64,000 nt of DNA from positions 62,585,826 through 62,649,825 of the forward strand of contig OX578138.1 in the NCBI GenBank assembly GCA_951213105.1, in the 5' to 3' direction. The translations under genes were made by a program, and so were the position numbers. Position 1 is the first letter of the stretch, and every line of letters starts with the position of its first letter. The DNA is from Amaurobius ferox (taxonomy: Eukaryota > Arthropoda > Arachnida > Araneae > Amaurobiidae). Under the pieces are notes generated by a model, which was not told the origin of the DNA, searched no databases, and was given only the letters and a program-made list of their open reading frames with translations. Below, piece after piece: positions 59,075 to 64,000 of the stretch.

Positions 59075-60260
59075 TCGTACAGTTATACGAATTTTCGGGA
59101 AAAAATAAAGAAATGACAACTCTATAACCAGAAATAGAAATTTTTAGTGAGCCCTATGAAATCCCTACCAATTATCTTCAAAGCTCTATCTATTACCAGT
59201 TATCTTCAAAGCTCTATCTATTACTAGTTATTTTCAAAGCTCTATATCCATTACCAGTTATCTTCAAAGCTCTATATATAGGCAATCATAAAACTTGGTC
59301 TTCCGAGGATATTCTTTTAACCGCAAATGAAAATCTTTAGAGAACCCGCCCCCAACCTCATCTAAAATTTAAATGTTGAATTCATATCAGTCACCATTTA
59401 AGTTAGCTAATCTTGATAAATAGATGTATGGCGGGGCTCCTTCAGATAAAGTGACGAACATAAAACTTTCTTGAACGTGACAGAGACTCTAAAATTTACA
59501 TACGACGCATGCGCAACGCCTCTGCGCAGGCACATAAAAGCAAACGCAGAACATTTTCAGATCGTTCTTATTTCTGATAGCTACGTTGCACGCGCGGTAG
59601 AATGTTGCACAGTTTTTGTTATATATTTTTGTAAATAAAGTTATCTTTAATATATATATCCTTCTGATAAATGCAATTTTACATCGCACCTTTGCCGTAG
59701 ATGTTTCAAGAAAACTTTTGAGCTTGAAATGAAAAATAATCGGAAGTGGAGATCCTTAGTCAACCTCCATTCATTCTTCTCCAAAATTTGATGCTGAATC
59801 TACATCAGATCCCGAGAAAAAATGTTTCAGGGAAAATGTAAATTTTTTTAAAGTGACATTTACAGAATCGGAAGTGAAAATTTCTGGTGAGTCCCTCCCA
59901 CTACTCCTCAAAAATTTAATATTTTATCCATATCAGCCATTATCTAAGATCTATCTGTAGACTATCCTGATAAATAGATGTTTCAAGAATTCTTTTGAAG
60001 CGGAAGTGGAAAATAAACCTAATTTAAAATTCCTAATGAACCGACCTACCACCTACAGAATTTAATGCTGAATATGCACCAGTTATCATATAGACTTTAT
60101 CTATAGCCAATCTTGAAACATAGATGTTTCAGGTAAATTAAAGAATTTTGGACCAGAAATAGAAATGAACTGGAAGTGGGAATCATTAGTGATGCTCCTA
60201 TATTCTCCTCTGGAGTTCTATGTTGAATCCAGATCAGGCATCATCTCATCTCTATCTGTG
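59075..60260 (+). repeat. Dispersed degenerate repeat R4, locus 2 (about 150-bp units)
   Basis: It opens TTTCGTACAGTTATACGAA like locus 1 at 31480 and contains roughly six or seven diverged units of the type GGAAGTGAAAAT..TTAGTGAACC..AAAATTTAATGYTGAAT..ATATCAGTCATCATCT..AATAGATGTTTCA. A local array of a roughly 33-bp unit (TTACCAGTTATCTTCAAAGC) lies at 59168-59280. A 273-bp foreign block interrupts the repeat at 59427-59699. Confidence 0.65.
59423..59703 (+). mobile_element. Candidate solo LTR or similar insert (273 bp) in repeat R4
   Basis: The block 59427-59699 has no counterpart in R4 units and is bounded by GATG on both sides (59423-59426 and 59700-59703). Its ends are TATGGC and GCCGTA, imperfect inverted copies. 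Inside are a TATA-like ACATAAAAGC (59530-59539) and a polyadenylation-like AAATAAAG (59634-59641), the promoter and poly-A layout of a short LTR. Base composition is richer in G+C than the surroundings. The usual TG...CA ends are not seen at these exact borders, so the class is uncertain. Confidence 0.5.
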
Positions 60261-61084
60261 AAGTAAATAATTAGAGAATGCTCACACACTGAAATGTGGT
60301 GACAAATAAATACTAAATAGTAGTTGTTTGATTGCCATGTCTTAAATTTACATAGTACTTGCTGTTGTGATAACACGCCATTGTATGTTGTTAGATGTTA
60401 ACTGAAAATAAAACGATTTATTAGACATTGAATGAATTATTCAGCCTAGCTCAATGAAGATACATACATTTTAGTATAATTTAAATTGTCTTATAAATAT
60501 TACTTAAGTTAAATACTCTCATTATTAAATTCACAATTTTTATTTAATTTCGTACAAATTATTAGTTACTAAGCGAAGTACAGAATATGCTGCTGAAATA
60601 CTATATGTGTGATACAGTATCATTTTTTAATTGACTTCAAGTCCGTTTTATGATATCTCCTCAGAAAAGATAAATTAGGTTACCTGTGGTTCTTGTATGC
60701 ACATAATGCAGCTTAAATTGGTAAGGCATCTATTTTACGTCCCTTTTGGAATCCGTATTTTTCTTTGAACATCACTCACAACCCTATCAATTCTCCACAG
60801 CATTTTGTAATACATATGTTCACCACAATATTGCCATAATGCACTGAGTGTAAGGAATCGAGTAGTACATTGGAATAAATGCTTCATCCGTTGCATGGGG
60901 TTATATGCTGGCTGTCCATTGGCTTTCAGGTCTCTGTCTGCCCATCCGCTCATAGGCATGTGAAGAGTCGTTCAGGCCTCCATTTCTGTACCTCCTTTAC
61001 AGCCCGCGGAGTTGACTGAATCCGCGAACCCTCATATGCTGTCATGTCATCACTCATTTTCCGTGTTCATAAATTATTAACCGC
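60261..61084. other. Anonymous DNA with a small unidentified reverse frame
   Basis: The reverse frame 60735-60959 (74 codons; contains YNPMQRMKHLFQ and MYYKMLWRIDRVVSD) has more protein-like composition than most in the window, but I recognise no domain. It could be an old transposable-element fragment. Confidence 0.35.
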
Positions 61085-61820
61085 ACTTATAACAAGAAAG
61101 ATCAATTATGCATAAGCATTGATTATGAAATACTTTCCAACTGAAATGCGATTTCATTTAAACATTTTAAAAATGTGATACATTCAGTGGTGATATCTTT
61201 TATCTCGTATCATCACGGTACTACAGTAATTTATTATATTTAAATGTTTAAAACTGTATCGAAATATAAATCATCTGATTCTCTATGCAAAATCAATGAA
61301 TATTTCATTCATATAACTTGTATTCCACACTCCAGAGCTAGGGGCGCGGCAGCCCATTGGTTAGCGCGCTGGAGTTACACTCGGTAGACCCGGGTTCGAT
61401 TCCAGCCACTGTCAAAACTGCCGCCGTGTTCACGCGGAGTACGATCACGTTAAACATGTGGATCCGTAAGTCCTTCCGAGAGGTTGGTGGTAGGGGAAGG
61501 AGGGTACGGCCCCTGTGGATGCCTCCCCGACTGGGTTCCGGTCCAAAATGGGTGGCACTTCCCGGCCGTCCAAACAGTTACCTTACACCTTTCTGGTAGG
61601 TCGGACGGTCTGGGTCTCAACAATCAACAACAACAACACTCCAGAGCTAAATAATTTTGTGTGAAAAAATTCAGCAATTCTTATGTAACTCACCCTACAA
61701 TCGCTTGAGATACTTGCATTCTGCATAAGGTAAAATTAGGCTTCGTTGAAGAAAAAATAAAAGTTTAGGGATCATTTAGAATCACAACTATTGTAATTGC
61801 ATAGGCACGGAATTTAGATA
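61085..61820 (+). repeat. Dispersed repeat R1, copy 3, interrupted by a SINE
   Basis: Parallel to 1695-2460: AAGAAAGATCAATTATGC, GCATTGATTATGAAATACTTTC, TTTATTATATTTAAA, AAAATCAATGAATATTTCATT, then after the SINE AAATAATTTTGTG, CAGCAATTCT, CTATTGTAATTGCAT. Copy 1 runs through the corresponding position without an insert. Confidence 0.7.
61327..61649 (+). mobile_element. tRNA-derived SINE-1, 14-bp duplications
   Basis: SINE-1 at 61341-61635: GGGGCGCGGCAGCCCATTGG, box A, box B (GGGTTCGATTCC), the CGATCACGTTAAACATGTGG body, GGTCGGACGGTCTGGG and a (CAA)n tail. The target ACACTCCAGAGCTA is duplicated at 61327-61340 and 61636-61649. Closely similar to the copy in mariner at 14712. Open frames here are SINE sequence. 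Confidence 0.93.
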
Positions 61821-61874
61821 CACAGATAATACACACATACGCAGATAATATATGTGTGTGTGTGTATGTATTCA

Positions 61875-62698
61875 AAGTATTGGAATCGTGCCGAAGATCG
61901 GAACTCGAATTTTCGAAGGATCTACACGTTTTGGGACTTCTAGAACACGAAAAAACTATTTTTAGGAAGACGTATGTGTGTGTAAGAGTGTATCTGTGTA
62001 TGTTTCTGTGTGTCTGTGAGGATATTGCATCCACTCTAATTGAAAAACTAATGGACCGAATTTCATAAAATTTGGTAGGTATAATTTTTGTGGGAAATCC
62101 TGATGTTCATTAGATTATAGTACGATTCGTAATAAAATAATCTGCCTTCTTTGTGAAATGGCCGGCAGAAATTGCCTTTATCCACTCTAGCTAAAACTAG
62201 TGGAACAAATTTAACAACATTTGGTGCATAATATTTCAATGACCTACAAGTGATTTATATATCAAATTTAACAAAATTTGGTACAAAAATCATTTGTAGG
62301 TTATTCTAGTACGATTCAGGAAAAAGGAACAGGCTATTTTTGCGAAATGGCCCGCAAAAATCGTTAAATATAAAAATAAAGGACTACCTGTGCTCAATTA
62401 TATCAATTAAATTCCTATTTTATACGTGATTTTTGACAACAAAAAGAATAAGACTAACCCCATTACTCTACGACTAGCCGTTCTTGAGATATTCTAGTTT
62501 TTTCGCGTTTTCGCTACGCCACCTTTGACAATACATAAAGGCAAATGAGAACCAAATTTAAGTTTAACGTGCAATTTCAATGTCATTTAAAATATTTATG
62601 GCTGTTATTTTGTGCAGATAAACTGAAGTTATTATTGAAGAAATAAAGAGAACGTGAATATGAGTCTGCAGGGAAAGACATGTGCTGCCCACATCAGA
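61875..62698 (-). mobile_element. Family-2 element, copy 2
   Basis: It follows family-2 copy 1: AAAGTATTGGAATCGTG, CGAATTTTCGAAGGATCTAC, CACGTTTTGGGACTTCTAGA, GT tract (61975-62020), CTAGCCGTTCTTGAGATATT, ending GGGAAAGACATGTGCTGCCC then ACATCAGA against T5. A (GT)n run (61850-61866) stands where the hairpin should be. The body carries an internal partial duplication (AATTTGGTAGGTATAATTTT and AATTTGGTACAAAAATCATT). Confidence 0.6.
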
Positions 62699-63094
62699 AT
62701 TTTTAATAATATTACAACAATGATTTATAGAAGTGAACGGAGATTATCTGCAGGCCATTTCGAAAAAAATGTATGATCTATATTTAAAGATCCACCAAAT
62801 TTTTGTCGAATAAAATGTTCAACAAATTTAGGCTGTGTACCAAATTTTAACTCTCTAGAACGTAGGAAAGTGCATTAAAAATGCCATCAAATAAGTACAT
62901 CATGAAGAGTTATATAAAGTTAAAAAAAATTTGAAAAATTGTAATCTACCAAATTTATTTTAAAATGCGAAACCTCTCTCATATACAAATTGATTAAATT
63001 CTTGGAAAGATATTTATTATATAATATATATCTTTTTTCTTTCTGGAGAATATCCCAAAAGTCAGAATTTAATTGAATTTGTTTTTTTCCCTAT
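62699..63094. other. AT-rich spacer
   Basis: Nothing recognised. Confidence 0.4.
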
Positions 63095-63462
63095 ATTAAA
63101 TAATTTTTAATTAAGAAACTACTTAACATATTTTACTGAAATTTTTTTATATATTTTAAGGGATAATGTGAATATTTCCTAAAAATTTCGAAGCAATTTG
63201 TGAATTTTAAATTTGCTTAAGAAATGTTTGAAAAATTAGGTCCCACAGGGTTCAATGTATTTCATTTTTTCAACCCGGGTTCAATAAAAAACTAATTGGG
63301 TGATATTATTTATTTATATTCCCATGTGTTCCACAGACCGTCTGAAAAACATACTAAAATTTCATTTTGATAAAGTCATTTTTACGGCAGTTATCGTGCT
63401 AACGGACAGACAGACAGAATGAACAAAGTCATAAACACTTTTCAACTATGTTGTAAAGTGTT
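63095..63462 (+). repeat. Dispersed repeat R2, copy 2
   Basis: Counterpart of 2625-3000 in the same orientation, with the same CCCACAGGGTTCAATGTATT, TTCAACCCGGGTTCAAT, GGGTGATATTATTTATTTAT and CGTGCTAACGGACAGACAGA order. The (CAGA)n run is shorter. It leads into the hairpin cluster described next. Confidence 0.7.
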
Positions 63463-63580
63463 AATAAACACTTTACAACATAGACATAGTGTACATGCAT
63501 GTTGTAAAGTGTTTATTAACACTTTACAACATAGTTGTAAAGTGTTAATAAACACTTTCAACTATGTTGTAAAGTGTTAA
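63446..63580. repeat. Cluster of alternating inverted repeats
   Basis: The 14-mer TGTTGTAAAGTGTT and its complement alternate several times. The best hairpin has 17-bp perfect arms (63446-63462 and 63467-63483) around AATA. At least two more overlapping hairpins follow to 63580. The 14-mer is the last part of repeat R2, so the cluster arose by inverted duplication of that end. Confidence 0.9.
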
Positions 63581-63584
63581 CAAA

Positions 63585-64000
63585 ATGTGACGCCTTCTTG
63601 TCACCTTGCTATTTTCAACAACCTGTAAACATTTTTTAAGACCACTGTATCACTGAAACAACGAACATCATCCAGCCGTGCCCTGTTTGTTTAGGACCAG
63701 GTGATGAAGGAACTTCGCGCGGTCTTCCAAGTATCAGATAACATGGCATTCTGGTGCCATCTTATCATCTTGCTATTTTTAACAACCAGTAAACACTTTC
63801 TCCGACCACTGTATCACACTGTCTATAGTAGATCCAGAGAAATAGCTGTTTCAAGGGAAAAATTACACGAATATAACATTATAGGAGAATTTCTATCACC
63901 AATAAATTCTAGGTTTCTATCACTAATTAATTCTAGGTTTTTCTCCGAAATTCTGCTCAAACAGTTGCGAAATATTTTCTGAAAGGTATAATGCAATGCT
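63585..64000. repeat. Local duplication at the window end
   Basis: CACCTTGCTATTTTCAACAA...GACCACTGTATCAC (about 63600-63655) is repeated as CATCTTGCTATTTTTAACAA...GACCACTGTATCAC (about 63766-63817). A further short duplication (AATTCTAGGTTTCTATCAC type) lies at 63903-63942. The frame 63701-63982 covers this and has no recognised domain. Confidence 0.6.

Overview
This looks like a gene-free, AT-rich stretch of an animal nuclear genome, intergenic or deep-intronic. It contains Tc1/mariner and piggyBac DNA transposons, tRNA-derived SINEs, a non-LTR retrotransposon fragment, LTR-type remnants, satellite DNA and long (GT)n tracts. There are no operons or prokaryotic signals. Every open frame with recognisable protein similarity is a broken transposable-element gene. 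I find no host gene, functional tRNA gene or rRNA. The mixture fits an arthropod, and I would guess an arachnid such as a spider, but that is an impression I cannot test here.

The dominant element, called family 1 here, is a non-autonomous repeat of about 0.9-1.0 kb. There are eleven copies in both orientations, ten with both termini. Each copy starts TCTGATGTGGGC, repeats the block ACTTTCCTTATATA just inside that end, carries a (GT)n tract, and ends in a hairpin whose arms are that same block. Two insertion sites can be read. Together these features resemble Helitron/Helentron-associated (DINE-1-like) rolling-circle elements. A related family 2 keeps the hairpin with a different stem.

Layout. 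1-6,300: anonymous AT-rich DNA, two dispersed repeats, family-1 copies A and B. 6,297-8,985: a satellite of about 36 units (59 and 80 bp) in three higher-order phases. 10,185-14,376: three LTR-type remnants, apparently nested. 14,450-16,010: a full-length dead mariner carrying a SINE. 17,298-22,300: copies C, D and E with two SINEs. 22,803-23,600: duplicated GT microsatellites. 24,000-32,400: mostly anonymous, with one family-2 copy. 32,488-33,388: a 5'-truncated LINE with target-site duplications. 36,487-37,452: a Tc1 pseudogene abutting a SINE. 38,101-44,892: a piggyBac transposase gene split by a 5.5-kb composite bounded by copies F and H. 45,262-46,557: a Tc1 fragment joined to copy I. 51,862-54,887: copies J and K with a SINE between. 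56,110-56,881: an internally deleted Tc1 element. 58,137-60,260: palindrome-rich duplications and a candidate solo LTR. 61,085-64,000: a dispersed repeat interrupted by a SINE, a family-2 copy and a hairpin cluster.

The best candidate for something new is the composite insertion in piggyBac. Two same-orientation family-1 copies and the 3.6 kb between them sit as one block inside the transposase frame, as expected if rolling-circle transposition ran through a weak terminator hairpin and stopped at the next intact one.
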